DNA of 64,000 nt from the NCBI RefSeq assembly GCF_017254835.1, contig NZ_JAFKCW010000003.1:496001-560000 (forward strand). The letters run 5' to 3'. This document shows positions 41,992 to 51,810 of this stretch, piece after piece. How positions within the stretch are numbered: the first letter of the stretch is position 1; every line of letters starts with the position of its first letter. The notes below the pieces were generated by a model. That model was not told the origin of the DNA. It saw only the letters and a list, made by a program, of their open reading frames with translations, and made no database searches. This stretch comes from Algoriphagus aestuariicola (GTDB lineage: Bacteria > Bacteroidota > Bacteroidia > Cytophagales > Cyclobacteriaceae). A program made the translations under genes and the position numbers.

Positions 41992-44900
41992 GTGAAAACG
42001 TATCAGGAATTTAAGCAGGTGGATTATCCCCAAATCGGAGAATCCGTCCTTCAGTATTGGAAAGAAAACCAGATTTTCGAGAAGAGTATCGCCAACCGCG
42101 AAGGGGCGGAAACCTTCACCTTCTTTGAGGGTCCCCCCTCAGCTAACGGTACGCCGGGCATTCACCATGTCATGGCGAGGGCTTTGAAAGACATTTTCTG
42201 CCGATACAAAACTTTGAGAGGATTTCAAGTGAAACGTAAGGGCGGATGGGATACCCATGGCTTGCCGGTGGAGCTTCAGGTGGAGAAAGAACTCGGTATC
42301 ACCAAAGAAGACATCGGGAAGAAAATCACGGTCGAAGAATATAACCGCAAATGCCGCGAGACGGTCATGCGATTCAAAAACGAATGGGACGATCTGACCG
42401 AAAAAATCGGCTACTGGGTGGACTTGGATGATCCCTACATCACCTTCGACAGCAAATACATCGAGTCACTCTGGCATCTGCTCAAGCAGCTTTACGAAAA
42501 AGGGCTCCTATACAAAGGCTATACAATCCAGCCCTATTCTCCCGCCGCGGGAACGGGACTTTCTTCCCACGAACTAAACCAGCCAGGCACTTATAAAGAT
42601 GTCAAAGACACCTCGATCACTGCCCAGTTTAAACTGAAAGGGCAGGAAAACACCTACATTCTGGCCTGGACGACCACTCCTTGGACTTTGCCTTCCAACT
42701 CGGCTCTCGCCATCGGCGAAAACTTGGATTATGTGAAGGTGAGGACATTCAATCCCTATACCCACGAACCTGTAACTGTGATCTTGGCAAAAGCCAGGAT
42801 GAGCGCTTACTTCAATCCAAAAGCTGACGACCTTAAGCTCGAAGAATACAAAGCTGGAGACAAACTGGTTCCTTTCGAAGTGGTCGAAGAGTTCAAGGGC
42901 AAATCCATGCTGGGTTGGGAATATGAGCAGCTTTTCCCAATCTCTGAATTGGCACTGCCTAATCCAGCTTTCACCGTGGTCTCGGGAGATTATGTGACTA
43001 CGGAGGACGGCACGGGAATCGTACACTTGGCCAAGGCATTCGGTGCGGATGACTTTAGGACTTTGGTACAAAACAATGTGCCCGGGATCTTTGTGAAAGA
43101 CGAACTGGGAAATGACATTCCCGTGGTGGATAAGAGAGGCAAGTTCCTGCCCGTCGTGGGAGCATATCTTTCAGCAAAAATGCGGGAGCATGCAATCACC
43201 GCACATAAGGAGTATGGCGTGGATGATTTCTATGTGAAAAACTATACCGAGGACGATGAGTCGGCGCCGGATTACAAAAACACCGACGTGATCATCTCCA
43301 TCATCCTAAAAAATGAAAACAAGGCCTTCAAGGTCGAAAAATACGAACACACCTATCCGCACTGCTGGAGAACGGACAAGCCCATCCTTTACTACCCTCT
43401 GGAAAGCTGGTTTATCAAGACTACCGCCTACAAAGACCGCATGGTCGAGCTCAACAAGACTATCAACTGGAAGCCCGAGGCTACCGGTACAGGTCGCTTT
43501 GGCAACTGGCTCGAAAACTTGGTCGACTGGAATCTCAGCCGGTCCAGATTCTGGGGTACACCACTTCCTATCTGGAGAACTTCGGACGGCACGGAGGAAA
43601 AATGCGTTGGTTCTATCGCTGAACTAAACGCCGAAATCGAAAAATCCATCGCTGCAGGCTACATGGAAAAGTCTCCCTACGAAGGCAAAGAACTGGACCT
43701 ACACCGGCCTTATGTGGATGATGTGGTTTTGGTTTCCGAGAAGGGAGAAAAGATGTTCCGCGAGCCCGACCTGATCGATGTATGGTTTGACTCAGGTGCG
43801 ATGCCCTATGCGCAGTGGCATTTTCCTTTCGAAAACGAAGATATCTTCAAAGCCAACTATCCAGCGGATTATATTGCCGAAGGTGTGGATCAAACGCGTG
43901 GCTGGTTTTTTACCCTGCATGCCATCGCCGTGATGCTCTTTGACAGCGTGGCTTTCAAAAACGTAATCGCCAACGGCCTCGTGCTGGACAAAAACGGCAA
44001 CAAGATGTCCAAGCGACTGGGCAATGCCGTAGATCCTTTCAAAACGCTGAAAGAGTTTGGACCGGACGCCCTACGCTGGTATATGCTCAGCAACGCCAAC
44101 CCATGGGACAACCTGAAGTTCAACTTGGACGGTGTCACCGAAGTGCAGCGTCGCTTCTTTGGAACCCTCCAAAACACCTATAACTTCTTCGCCCTTTATG
44201 CCAACTTGGACGCTTTCGTCTACGACCAAAGCAAGTCCGTACCGGTAATCGAGCGTGCGGAACTCGACCAGTGGATCATTTCCAAGCTTCAATCCTTGAT
44301 CGCCGAGGTGGAAGCCGCCATGGATAACTATGACGGCACCAAAGCTACACGAGCGATCATGAACTTCACCGTGGATCAACTCTCCAACTGGTATGTGCGA
44401 CTGGCCAGAAAAAGATTCTGGAGAGGCGACATGAATGCGGACAAGCAGGCCGCCTATGAGACGCTTTACGAGTGCTTGCTCACTTTGACACAGTTGATGT
44501 CTTCCTTCGCTCCTTTCTACGCAGACTGGATGTACAAAAACCTCAACGAGGCAGGCGAAAATGGTAAGGAATCCGTCCATCTGACAGACTGGGTATCTGC
44601 CGACTCCAGCCTGATCGATACCGATCTTGAGGAGAGCATGGACTTGGCCCAGAACATTTCTTCCCTAGTCCATTCCCTCAGAAAAAAAGAAAAACTGAAA
44701 GTACGCCAGCCCCTGCAACGCATCCTGATCCCGGTGCTTTCCGCCAAGACCAAAGCGCAGATCGAGCACGTTGCTGAGCTGATCAAGTCCGAAGTCAACA
44801 TCAAGACCATAGAGTTTTTAGACGACGCCTCGGGCATTTTGGTGAAAAACGTAAAGCCAAACCTACCTCTACTAGGCAAAAAACTTGGTCCGAAAATGCG

Positions 44901-45363
44901 CTTCGTGGTAGCGGCGATCAATGCCTGGAGCCAAGAGGAAATTGCCCAAATCGAACGGGAAGGCAGAATCGCAGTGCAGCTGGAAGGCGACGCCATCGAA
45001 CTTCTTCTCGAAGAGGTCCTTATCACCTCTCAGGATATTCCGGGCTGGTCAGTAGCCTCGGATCAAGGCGTGACAGTGGCGCTAGATGTGACGCTGACCG
45101 AAGCACTGAAGCAAGAGGGAGTTGCCCGTGACTTGGTCAATAGGATTCAAAATCTCCGAAAAGAAATGGGATTGGAAGTACAGGATAAAATCAACATCAT
45201 TGTGTCCCAGGACAACGAGCTGGTGAAATCAGCCGTTTCCGCATTTGGCCAATACATACAGTCCGAAACCCAAGCACTGGCACTCGGTCTCGGTGATATC
45301 GCTGAGGGCACCGTATTGGACATGGATGATTTTGAGTTGGCCGTAAAAGTAGAAAAGGCCTAA
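41992..45363 (+). CDS. ileS: Isoleucyl-tRNA synthetase IleRS, 1123 aa
   Basis: Class I aminoacyl-tRNA synthetase with editing. The start is the GTG at 41992 (VKTYQEFKQVDYPQIGESVL), which matches the family; an upstream TTG adds seven residues. The HIGH motif is the variant GIHHVMARAL; KMSKR is present as NKMSKRLGNAVDPFK. WWG-type WDTHGLPVELQVEK and DVWFDSGAMPYAQ are also visible. The C-terminal anticodon-binding domain completes the ~1120-residue Bacteroidota form. lspA follows 11 bp downstream. Confidence 0.97.
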   Translation: MKTYQEFKQVDYPQIGESVLQYWKENQIFEKSIANREGAETFTFFEGPPSANGTPGIHHVMARALKDIFCRYKTLRGFQVKRKGGWDTHGLPVELQVEKELGITKEDIGKKITVEEYNRKCRETVMRFKNEWDDLTEKIGYWVDLDDPYITFDSKYIESLWHLLKQLYEKGLLYKGYTIQPYSPAAGTGLSSHELNQPGTYKDVKDTSITAQFKLKGQENTYILAWTTTPWTLPSNSALAIGENLDYVKVRTFNPYTHEPVTVILAKARMSAYFNPKADDLKLEEYKAGDKLVPFEVVEEFKGKSMLGWEYEQLFPISELALPNPAFTVVSGDYVTTEDGTGIVHLAKAFGADDFRTLVQNNVPGIFVKDELGNDIPVVDKRGKFLPVVGAYLSAKMREHAITAHKEYGVDDFYVKNYTEDDESAPDYKNTDVIISIILKNENKAFKVEKYEHTYPHCWRTDKPILYYPLESWFIKTTAYKDRMVELNKTINWKPEATGTGRFGNWLENLVDWNLSRSRFWGTPLPIWRTSDGTEEKCVGSIAELNAEIEKSIAAGYMEKSPYEGKELDLHRPYVDDVVLVSEKGEKMFREPDLIDVWFDSGAMPYAQWHFPFENEDIFKANYPADYIAEGVDQTRGWFFTLHAIAVMLFDSVAFKNVIANGLVLDKNGNKMSKRLGNAVDPFKTLKEFGPDALRWYMLSNANPWDNLKFNLDGVTEVQRRFFGTLQNTYNFFALYANLDAFVYDQSKSVPVIERAELDQWIISKLQSLIAEVEAAMDNYDGTKATRAIMNFTVDQLSNWYVRLARKRFWRGDMNADKQAAYETLYECLLTLTQLMSSFAPFYADWMYKNLNEAGENGKESVHLTDWVSADSSLIDTDLEESMDLAQNISSLVHSLRKKEKLKVRQPLQRILIPVLSAKTKAQIEHVAELIKSEVNIKTIEFLDDASGILVKNVKPNLPLLGKKLGPKMRFVVAAINAWSQEEIAQIEREGRIAVQLEGDAIELLLEEVLITSQDIPGWSVASDQGVTVALDVTLTEALKQEGVARDLVNRIQNLRKEMGLEVQDKINIIVSQDNELVKSAVSAFGQYIQSETQALALGLGDIAEGTVLDMDDFELAVKVEKA

Positions 45364-45374
45364 GCCTGTAGCAG

Positions 45375-45995
45375 ATGAACAAGTACGTAAAATATTTTGG
45401 CATCGCCCTTTTGGTGATTGCGATAGATCAGATGGTGAAGATGCTGGTGCACTTCCAGATGGACTTTGGGACACCAGGCCAGATCCCGATTTTCGGAGAT
45501 TGGTTTAAGCTGCACTACACCACCAACCCAGGAATGGCATTTGGGATGGAGTTGGGATCGGAATATGGCAAGATGATCCTGACTTCCTTTCGGCTTGTGG
45601 CCATGGTGGGGATAGGCTATTACCTTGTCCACATCATCGAAAAGAAAAACCATCCGGTGTACATCCTTTGCATCTCGATGATCCTCGGAGGCGCGATCGG
45701 CAACTTGGTTGATTCGATTTTCTACGGTGTTTGGTTGGACAATGCACCGTACAATGCTCCTACCGCTTGGTTTCATGGCCAAGTTGTGGATATGTTTTAT
45801 TTTGATATCTGGGAAGGCTATGTGCCTGAGTGGATTCCGCTCTGGGGCGGAAGCTACACCGCGCTTTGGCCGATCTTCAATGTGGCTGACGCGTCCATCT
45901 TTATCGGAGTAGCGATCATATTGATTTTCCAAAATCGATTCTTCCCGGAAAAAAAGGAGGAAAAGACGCCGGAAAAAACCGAATCATTCTCCTAA
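45375..45995 (+). CDS. lspA: Lipoprotein signal peptidase LspA, 206 aa
   Basis: Aspartyl membrane protease that removes signal peptides from prolipoproteins. Four membrane helices are visible. Catalytic segments are LGGAIGNLVDSIFYGVW (Asp) and FNVADASIFIGV (second Asp), with the conserved Asn of the GNLxD motif. Residues GQVVDMFYFDIW sit between them. It is probably cotranscribed with ileS. The many lipoproteins in this window depend on it. Confidence 0.95.
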   Translation: MNKYVKYFGIALLVIAIDQMVKMLVHFQMDFGTPGQIPIFGDWFKLHYTTNPGMAFGMELGSEYGKMILTSFRLVAMVGIGYYLVHIIEKKNHPVYILCISMILGGAIGNLVDSIFYGVWLDNAPYNAPTAWFHGQVVDMFYFDIWEGYVPEWIPLWGGSYTALWPIFNVADASIFIGVAIILIFQNRFFPEKKEEKTPEKTESFS

Positions 45996-46019
45996 AAGAT
46001 CAAGAATAATCCAATTTTA

Positions 46020-46049
46020 GGCTCGAATTTTTAAACTTCGGGCCTTTTT
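46020..46049 (+). terminator. Terminator after lspA
   Basis: GGCTCGAA (46020-46027) pairs with TTCGGGCC (46037-46044, one G-T pair), followed by TTTTT. Confidence 0.8.
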
Positions 46050-46147
46050 CATGATTTTTTTTCAAAATACAAGGCTACATTTTCAAAAGAAAAGCTCATT
46101 TTGAGTAATTTTCAATTTGTATATCCTTGAGTCAACCCTAACCTCAT

Positions 46148-46183
46148 AATATATAGCATTGGGGAATTCTGATGCTATATATT
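46148..46183. promoter_or_regulatory. 12-bp perfect inverted repeat before the SNF2 helicase gene
   Basis: AATATATAGCAT (46148-46159) and ATGCTATATATT (46172-46183) with a 12-nt spacer, ending 14 bp before the ATG. It may be an operator, or an RNA hairpin that hides the ribosome-binding site. Confidence 0.5.
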
Positions 46184-46197
46184 AAGTATGCCTTGTT

Positions 46198-49134
46198 ATG
46201 ATAGTTCATTCAGATCAACCCTTTCAAATAGTATATTCCATATTTAGTCATGAGTATTTGGGCTTACTATTTGAATCTTTCGCTATCCAACTGGATGAAA
46301 AAGGCAGGCTCTCTCTAGCCTATCAGAATATCAGCTCGGCCAACGCCGAGGATTTTGACGCAGGGATCGACAAGGCAGATTATGACCTGATCAAACTCAT
46401 GGATTCCATGCAACCCGAGGTCGTGGTCAAACCCTATATGAAAAAGGGGAATATTCGTCCCAAGGATTTTTTACAAAAGGTATTTGATCCAAAAACACCC
46501 GATAAGACCATCCAAGAGCTTTTGTTTAAAAATCTAGAAATCAAACGAGCCAAGATCCTTCCCATGCTGATAGGGAAGCGTTTGTTTGAAATGGGGTCTG
46601 ACGGCAATCCTACTTGGAAGGAGATTACTGTAAATGCCGAGCCTGCCAGCATCGTATTTCACTTTGAAAAAGGCGAATACAATACCCAATATTACCCTCG
46701 CGTCAAATTCAAGGGAACACCGCTTGACTGGCAGCACAAAGGGGGTTACCTCATCTGCAAGGATCCGGCATGGTTGATTGTAAATCAACAGCTGTATCAT
46801 TTCAAAAACGACGTCGACGGAAAAAAACTACAGCCTTTCCTATCGAAAAGTCGGATTATGGTCGAGCGTAAGTTTGAGCCAGAGTATTACCGCAAGTTTG
46901 TCACGGCGCTAATCACCCAGTTTGACGTGGTTGCTACCGGTTTTGAAATCCACACGGAGCAGGGCACCCCCGAGGCCCTGCTTACCTTCAACGAGCTTCC
47001 CGGTGGTTCGGGAGCCGACCTCTTCGGCGGAGAAATCGAAAATCTCAATGAAGATATCATCGTGTTCCAGCTTCGGTTCAAGTACGGCGACTTCGATTTT
47101 GGCATCATGTCAAAGGACAAAGAGGGAAGCGGAAATTCCTGTCGATTTGAGGAGCATGAGGGGAATTTTACCTTTTTTAAAACAGTCCGAACCGAGCAGG
47201 TCGAAAGGAAATTTGAAACCGTCCTGAAGAAAAAGCAGATGGTCTTCTCCCATGGCAAATTTGCCCTGCCCAAGACCAAGGCCTTTGAATGGCTGGGAAA
47301 CAACGAAGACTATCTCAGGGAACACAAGATCAAGATCGAGCAACGCGGCAGCTTAAGTGGAAAGACCTTCCATATCGGCCGTGCGCAGATTTCGATCGAA
47401 GTCAACGAAAATATCGACTGGTTTGACGTCAAGGCCCAGATCAAGTTCGGAGTATATTTGGTTTCTTTTGCCAAAATCCGAAAGCTGATCATTCAGGGAA
47501 AATCGGAGTTTGAGCTGCCAAATGGCGAGACAGCCGTTATTCCCTCTTCTTGGTTTGTCAATTATTCAGAGCTGTTTAACTTCATCGAAGAGCGCTCATC
47601 CGAGGAATTGGTGCTCCGCAAACACCATCTGGCATTTGCCCGCGAGCTCCAAAATGGTGAACTCATCCGCCTCAACCTCAGTCTCAAACTGGAACGTCTG
47701 AGGAACTTCGACGCAATCGATGACTATGATTTGCCGGAAAACTTCGAAGGCATTCTTCGCCCCTACCAGCACGCTGGCTACAACTGGCTACGCTTTCTCA
47801 ACGATTATCAGTTTGGCGGCTGCTTGGCAGATGATATGGGTCTGGGTAAGACCGTGCAAACCTTGGCTCTCTTAGCCCACGAAAAAATAGAGAATCCAGG
47901 CTTTACCTCTTTGCTGGTGATGCCGACTTCCCTGATCTACAACTGGGAACTTGAAGCCAGAAAATTTACCCCTGACCTCAAGATTCTCGTCTATTCCGGT
48001 ACCCAGCGTCTCAAAGATCCCTGGAAATTCAGAGGATACGATATCGTACTCACTTCCTATGGAATAGTCAGGCTGGATGTGGATATCCTGAAAGATTTCT
48101 ACTTCAACTACGTCATCCTAGACGAATCCCAGGCGATCAAAAACCCCACCTCCAATATCGCCGTGGCGGTAAACAAGCTAAAAAGCAAAAGACGCCTAAT
48201 CCTCACAGGTACGCCTGTAGAAAACGGCACCATGGATCTTTGGTCCCAGATGAACTTTGTCAATCCCGGACTTTTGGGTAACCAAAACCTGTTCAAAAAA
48301 CAGTTTCTCTTGCCGATCGAAAAGCAAAACGACAAAGATAAAGCCGGCCGTCTGCATGCGATGATCAAGCCTTTCATCCTTCGCAGGCTAAAATCCCAAG
48401 TGGCCAAAGACCTGCCAGAAAAGCTCACCAACGTTAAATATTCGGACATGACGCCGGAGCAGGAGAAGGTCTACGAAGAAGTGAAAAGCTATTACCGCGA
48501 AAAAATCATCGGAGAGCTGGCCGGAGGCGGACGCGGATCCCAGCAGTTCACTTTGCTGCGAGGCTTGACGCAACTGAGACAGATCGCCAATCACCCAAAG
48601 CTGGTAAGGGAGGACTACAAAGACGATTCAGGTAAGCTGGAAGACATCACCTACATGCTGCAGGAGACCATTTCAGAAGACCATAAAGTACTCGTATTTA
48701 GCCAGTTTGTAAGGCATCTGAGCATCGTACGAGAATACTTGGATGAGCAGGGAATCCCCTATGCGTACCTGGACGGAGCCACCAAGGACCGTCAGGCCCA
48801 AGTAGAGAAGTTTCAAAACGACGATAATATTAAGGTATTCCTGATTTCTCTAAAGGCAGGGGGTGTAGGGCTCAACCTTACCAAGGCTGAATATGTATTC
48901 CTCCTCGATCCTTGGTGGAACCCTGCTGTAGAAGCTCAAGCGATTGACCGTGCCCACCGAATCGGACAGGAAAATAAGGTGATCATCTACAAATTCATCA
49001 CCCGTGGCTCGGTGGAAGAAAAGATCATGGCCCTACAGGACCGCAAGCTTGCCTTGGCCGGCGAGCTGATCAGCAACGAGGAAAGCTTCATGAAAAGCCT
49101 CGACAATGAAGATATCCGGGCTCTGCTGGATTAA
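46198..49134 (+). CDS. SNF2-family DEAD/DEAH-type helicase, 978 aa
   Basis: Swi2/Snf2 ATPase. A long N-terminal region (residues ~1-480, beginning MIVHSDQPFQIVYSIFSHEY) of unclear fold precedes the two RecA-like lobes: Walker A DDMGLGKTVQTLALL near residue 545, motif Ia MPTSLIYNWELEARKF, DESQAIKNPTSN as Walker B (DEAH variant), TGTPVENGTMDLWSQMNFVN (motif III), and the second lobe with VFSQFVRHLSIVREY, SLKAGGVGLNL and DRAHRIGQ. Members remodel protein-DNA contacts or act with RNA polymerase. No partner gene nearby shows its role. Confidence 0.93.
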   Translation: MIVHSDQPFQIVYSIFSHEYLGLLFESFAIQLDEKGRLSLAYQNISSANAEDFDAGIDKADYDLIKLMDSMQPEVVVKPYMKKGNIRPKDFLQKVFDPKTPDKTIQELLFKNLEIKRAKILPMLIGKRLFEMGSDGNPTWKEITVNAEPASIVFHFEKGEYNTQYYPRVKFKGTPLDWQHKGGYLICKDPAWLIVNQQLYHFKNDVDGKKLQPFLSKSRIMVERKFEPEYYRKFVTALITQFDVVATGFEIHTEQGTPEALLTFNELPGGSGADLFGGEIENLNEDIIVFQLRFKYGDFDFGIMSKDKEGSGNSCRFEEHEGNFTFFKTVRTEQVERKFETVLKKKQMVFSHGKFALPKTKAFEWLGNNEDYLREHKIKIEQRGSLSGKTFHIGRAQISIEVNENIDWFDVKAQIKFGVYLVSFAKIRKLIIQGKSEFELPNGETAVIPSSWFVNYSELFNFIEERSSEELVLRKHHLAFARELQNGELIRLNLSLKLERLRNFDAIDDYDLPENFEGILRPYQHAGYNWLRFLNDYQFGGCLADDMGLGKTVQTLALLAHEKIENPGFTSLLVMPTSLIYNWELEARKFTPDLKILVYSGTQRLKDPWKFRGYDIVLTSYGIVRLDVDILKDFYFNYVILDESQAIKNPTSNIAVAVNKLKSKRRLILTGTPVENGTMDLWSQMNFVNPGLLGNQNLFKKQFLLPIEKQNDKDKAGRLHAMIKPFILRRLKSQVAKDLPEKLTNVKYSDMTPEQEKVYEEVKSYYREKIIGELAGGGRGSQQFTLLRGLTQLRQIANHPKLVREDYKDDSGKLEDITYMLQETISEDHKVLVFSQFVRHLSIVREYLDEQGIPYAYLDGATKDRQAQVEKFQNDDNIKVFLISLKAGGVGLNLTKAEYVFLLDPWWNPAVEAQAIDRAHRIGQENKVIIYKFITRGSVEEKIMALQDRKLALAGELISNEESFMKSLDNEDIRALLD

Positions 49135-49157
49135 AGTTGCTGGGTGATTAGGACTTG

Positions 49158-49202
49158 AAGTGGCAAAGTTTCGGGAAACGCGCTTTGCCACTTTACAACT
49201 TT
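49158..49202 (+). terminator. Terminator after SNF2 helicase gene
   Basis: AAGTGGCAAAG (49158-49168) pairs with CTTTGCCACTT (49183-49193); an outer AAAGTTG/CAACTTT pair (49133-49139, 49196-49202) extends it. Confidence 0.75.
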
Positions 49203-49229
49203 TCAAAGTTGGCACTTTTTATCATTTTG

Positions 49230-49260
49230 ATTGTCAATCCCCTACCTATACATTGACAAT
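49230..49260. promoter_or_regulatory. 9-bp inverted repeat upstream of phoH
   Basis: ATTGTCAAT (49230-49238) and ATTGACAAT (49252-49260) are separated by 13 bp, about 92 bp before the phoH ATG. Possible operator. Confidence 0.35.
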
Positions 49261-49351
49261 TCTTATCCATAATTTTTGGTAGTAATGTGGCTTTTCACGG
49301 AGATTATTCTTTAAATTATTTCAACACATTACCACTACAATTATCCTGCGC

Positions 49352-50701
49352 ATGCCTAGAGCCAAGTCCGATAAAGATCGGAAAATCTTTGTGCTGGACA
49401 CCTCCGTGATCCTTTACGCACACAACTCCATAATGAACTTTGCCGAGCACGACGTAGTGATCCCGATCACCGTGCTGGAGGAACTTGACCAGTTCAAGAA
49501 AGGCAACGACACCAAAAACTTCGAGGCCAGGGAATTTATCCGCCTGCTTGATAAGCTTTCACAGGATCAGAGGATCGACCAGTGGACCCCGCTAAATGGA
49601 AAGACGAAGGGCTTTTTCAAAGTGATGATGCATCATCCCGAAAATGAAAAGGATGCCATCAAAATCTTTGGCGACGACAAAAACGACAACAAGATCCTCA
49701 ACGTCGCCGTGCATCTAATGGAAACCGAGAAGGCACGAAAGGTAATCCTGGTATCCAAAGACATCAATCTCCGCCTAAAGGCCAAGTCTCTGAACGTTAA
49801 CGCCGAGGATTACGAAACGGGGAAAATCAAAAATATCACCGAACTGGAAAACACCGGTAAGTACGTGATGGACGACGTGGAGCCAGAGGCGATCAACAAG
49901 CTATACGAGCAGGGCTACATCGAAGCAAAAAATGTCTTGGGCACTAGAAAGCGAAAGTCAAACGCCTACTACATACTGAAAAGCGAAAAAAACTCGGTGT
50001 TAGCCTTCTACAACTCAGAGGAAAACGTCCTCGAGCGGGTAGACAAGCGCCTGGCCTACAACATCAAGCCCAAGAACGCCGAACAGACTTTTGCACTTCA
50101 TGCCATCATGAATCCGGCCATAAAGCTGGTGTCCATCCAGGGCGTGGCGGGTACTGGCAAGACGCTTTTGGCTTTGGCTGGAGCCTTGGAGCAGCGAAGG
50201 GATTACAAGCAGATTTTCCTTGCGAGGCCCATTGTCCCGCTCTCCAACAAGGACATCGGCTACCTGCCCGGAGACATCAAGTCCAAGCTCAATCCCTACA
50301 TGGAGCCCCTCTGGGACAACCTTAAATTCATCCAAAACCAGTACAAGGAAACTGACAAAGAATTCCAAAAGATAACCGAGTTAGTCAATCAGGAAAAGCT
50401 GGTCATCCAGCCCCTGGCCTATATCCGTGGGCGATCGCTATCCAACATATTCTTTATCGTGGACGAGGCACAGAACCTGACCCCACATGAGATCAAGACG
50501 ATCATTTCCAGAGCGGGTGAGAATACCAAGATCATCTTCACAGGTGATGTCTTCCAGATCGATACACCCTATTTGGATTCCCAATCCAATGGCCTTTCCT
50601 ATCTGATCGACAGGGTCAAAGACCATCCGCTCTATGCGCATATCAAACTGGAGAAGGGAGAACGATCCGAACTCGCCAATCTGGCGAATGAACTTCTCTA
50701 A
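49352..50701 (+). CDS. PhoH-family ATPase with N-terminal PIN domain, 449 aa
   Basis: Two domains. The N-terminal PIN nuclease domain opens with FVLDTSVILYAHNS and has the acidic DKNDNKILN. The C-terminal PhoH ATPase has Walker A GVAGTGKTLLALAG near residue 267 and Walker B FIVDEAQNLTPHE near 370. PIN-PhoH proteins of this type (PhoH2-like) are RNA helicase/RNase enzymes. The gene is alone, with its own terminator. Confidence 0.93.
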   Translation: MPRAKSDKDRKIFVLDTSVILYAHNSIMNFAEHDVVIPITVLEELDQFKKGNDTKNFEAREFIRLLDKLSQDQRIDQWTPLNGKTKGFFKVMMHHPENEKDAIKIFGDDKNDNKILNVAVHLMETEKARKVILVSKDINLRLKAKSLNVNAEDYETGKIKNITELENTGKYVMDDVEPEAINKLYEQGYIEAKNVLGTRKRKSNAYYILKSEKNSVLAFYNSEENVLERVDKRLAYNIKPKNAEQTFALHAIMNPAIKLVSIQGVAGTGKTLLALAGALEQRRDYKQIFLARPIVPLSNKDIGYLPGDIKSKLNPYMEPLWDNLKFIQNQYKETDKEFQKITELVNQEKLVIQPLAYIRGRSLSNIFFIVDEAQNLTPHEIKTIISRAGENTKIIFTGDVFQIDTPYLDSQSNGLSYLIDRVKDHPLYAHIKLEKGERSELANLANELL

Positions 50702-50722
50702 GACAGGGGTCCTTGGACTTAG

Positions 50723-50752
50723 AAAGCTGCTCGCATGCGGGCAGCTTTTTTT
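50723..50752 (+). terminator. Terminator after phoH
   Basis: AAAGCTGC (50723-50730) pairs with GCAGCTTT (50741-50748) and a T tract follows. It lies inside a longer frame of the AraC gene, which supports the later start. Confidence 0.85.
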
Positions 50753-50814
50753 ATGATTTGGAATTTAACGGTCGGACTCTCTGTTTCAAGGGTTTGAATT
50801 TTACAAGTAAAAAG

Positions 50815-51726
50815 ATGCGAGACCTGAGCGAGTTCTATAAGGAAATCAACCAAGCCCCACCTTCGGCCTTGAAAACAAACATTGGACATTTCAATATTTT
50901 CGACGTGAGGGAGCTATACCTTAAAGCCAAAGGAAAGCCCCCGATGACCTATAATCGCAGAACCTACCACAAAATCAGCCTCATCCACGGCAAAAACAGG
51001 ATCGAGTATGCGGACGAAATCATCAACGTAGAAGATTATGCCCTGCTTTTCTCTACGCCCAGAGTCCCGTATCACTACCTACCCCAAGATTTGAATCAAG
51101 AGGGATTCTTTTGCGTATTCAGCGACAGTTTTCTTCCAAAAAGCAGCGATGGAAGCGGCTTCGAAGAGCTTCCAATCTTTCACTCGGATTTCCACCCGGT
51201 CTTTTTGCTAGACAAATCACAATATGAACAGCTATACACCCACTTTCAGAAAATGAGCGCTGAGTTGGGCTCGGATTATGCATTCAAATACGACTTGATC
51301 AGAAACTATGTCATGGAGCTTGTCCATTTTGGACAGAAACTTCAGCCAGTGCCCAGCCAGTATACGCTGCAAAATGCCTCCAAAAGGATCACGGCTCTAT
51401 TTTTGGAATTGCTGGAAAGGCAGTTTACCCTGGAGAGCCCCGGGCAAAGGATTCAGTTGCGGTCCCCCAGCGATTTTGCAGACCGACTCTCGCTTCATGT
51501 AAACTATCTCAACAAAGCCCTAAAGGAAGCCACCGAACTGACCACCTCTTCCATCATCAACGGAAGGATAGCCAGAGAAGCCCAGTATCTCCTCAAAGAA
51601 ACTCCCTGGAACATCTCGGAAATCTCAAACAGCTTGGGCTTCGAAGAGACCGCTCATTTTTCAAATTTTTTCAAAAAACATACCGGCTTATCCCCGCTCC
51701 AATACCGAAGCAAGGCTTTGATTTGA
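50815..51726 (+). CDS. AraC-family transcriptional regulator, 303 aa
   Basis: The start is the ATG at 50815 (MRDLSEFYKEINQAPPSALK), because the longer frame would cross the phoH terminator. The N-terminal cupin-like sensory region (residues ~40-180) is followed by two helix-turn-helix units: LHVNYLNKALKEATELTTSS and ETPWNISEISNSLGFEETAH, ending in the signature FSNFFKKHTGLSPLQYRSKA. The SDR gene begins 84 bp downstream and is the obvious regulated neighbour. Confidence 0.92.
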   Translation: MRDLSEFYKEINQAPPSALKTNIGHFNIFDVRELYLKAKGKPPMTYNRRTYHKISLIHGKNRIEYADEIINVEDYALLFSTPRVPYHYLPQDLNQEGFFCVFSDSFLPKSSDGSGFEELPIFHSDFHPVFLLDKSQYEQLYTHFQKMSAELGSDYAFKYDLIRNYVMELVHFGQKLQPVPSQYTLQNASKRITALFLELLERQFTLESPGQRIQLRSPSDFADRLSLHVNYLNKALKEATELTTSSIINGRIAREAQYLLKETPWNISEISNSLGFEETAHFSNFFKKHTGLSPLQYRSKALI

Positions 51727-51810
51727 TTTTCGCAAAAATTGGATTGATCCCCGCAAACAGGTCGCTCCCTCTATCCCCCATTTTTGTAGCGTTCAAAAAA
51801 TCGAATCGAC

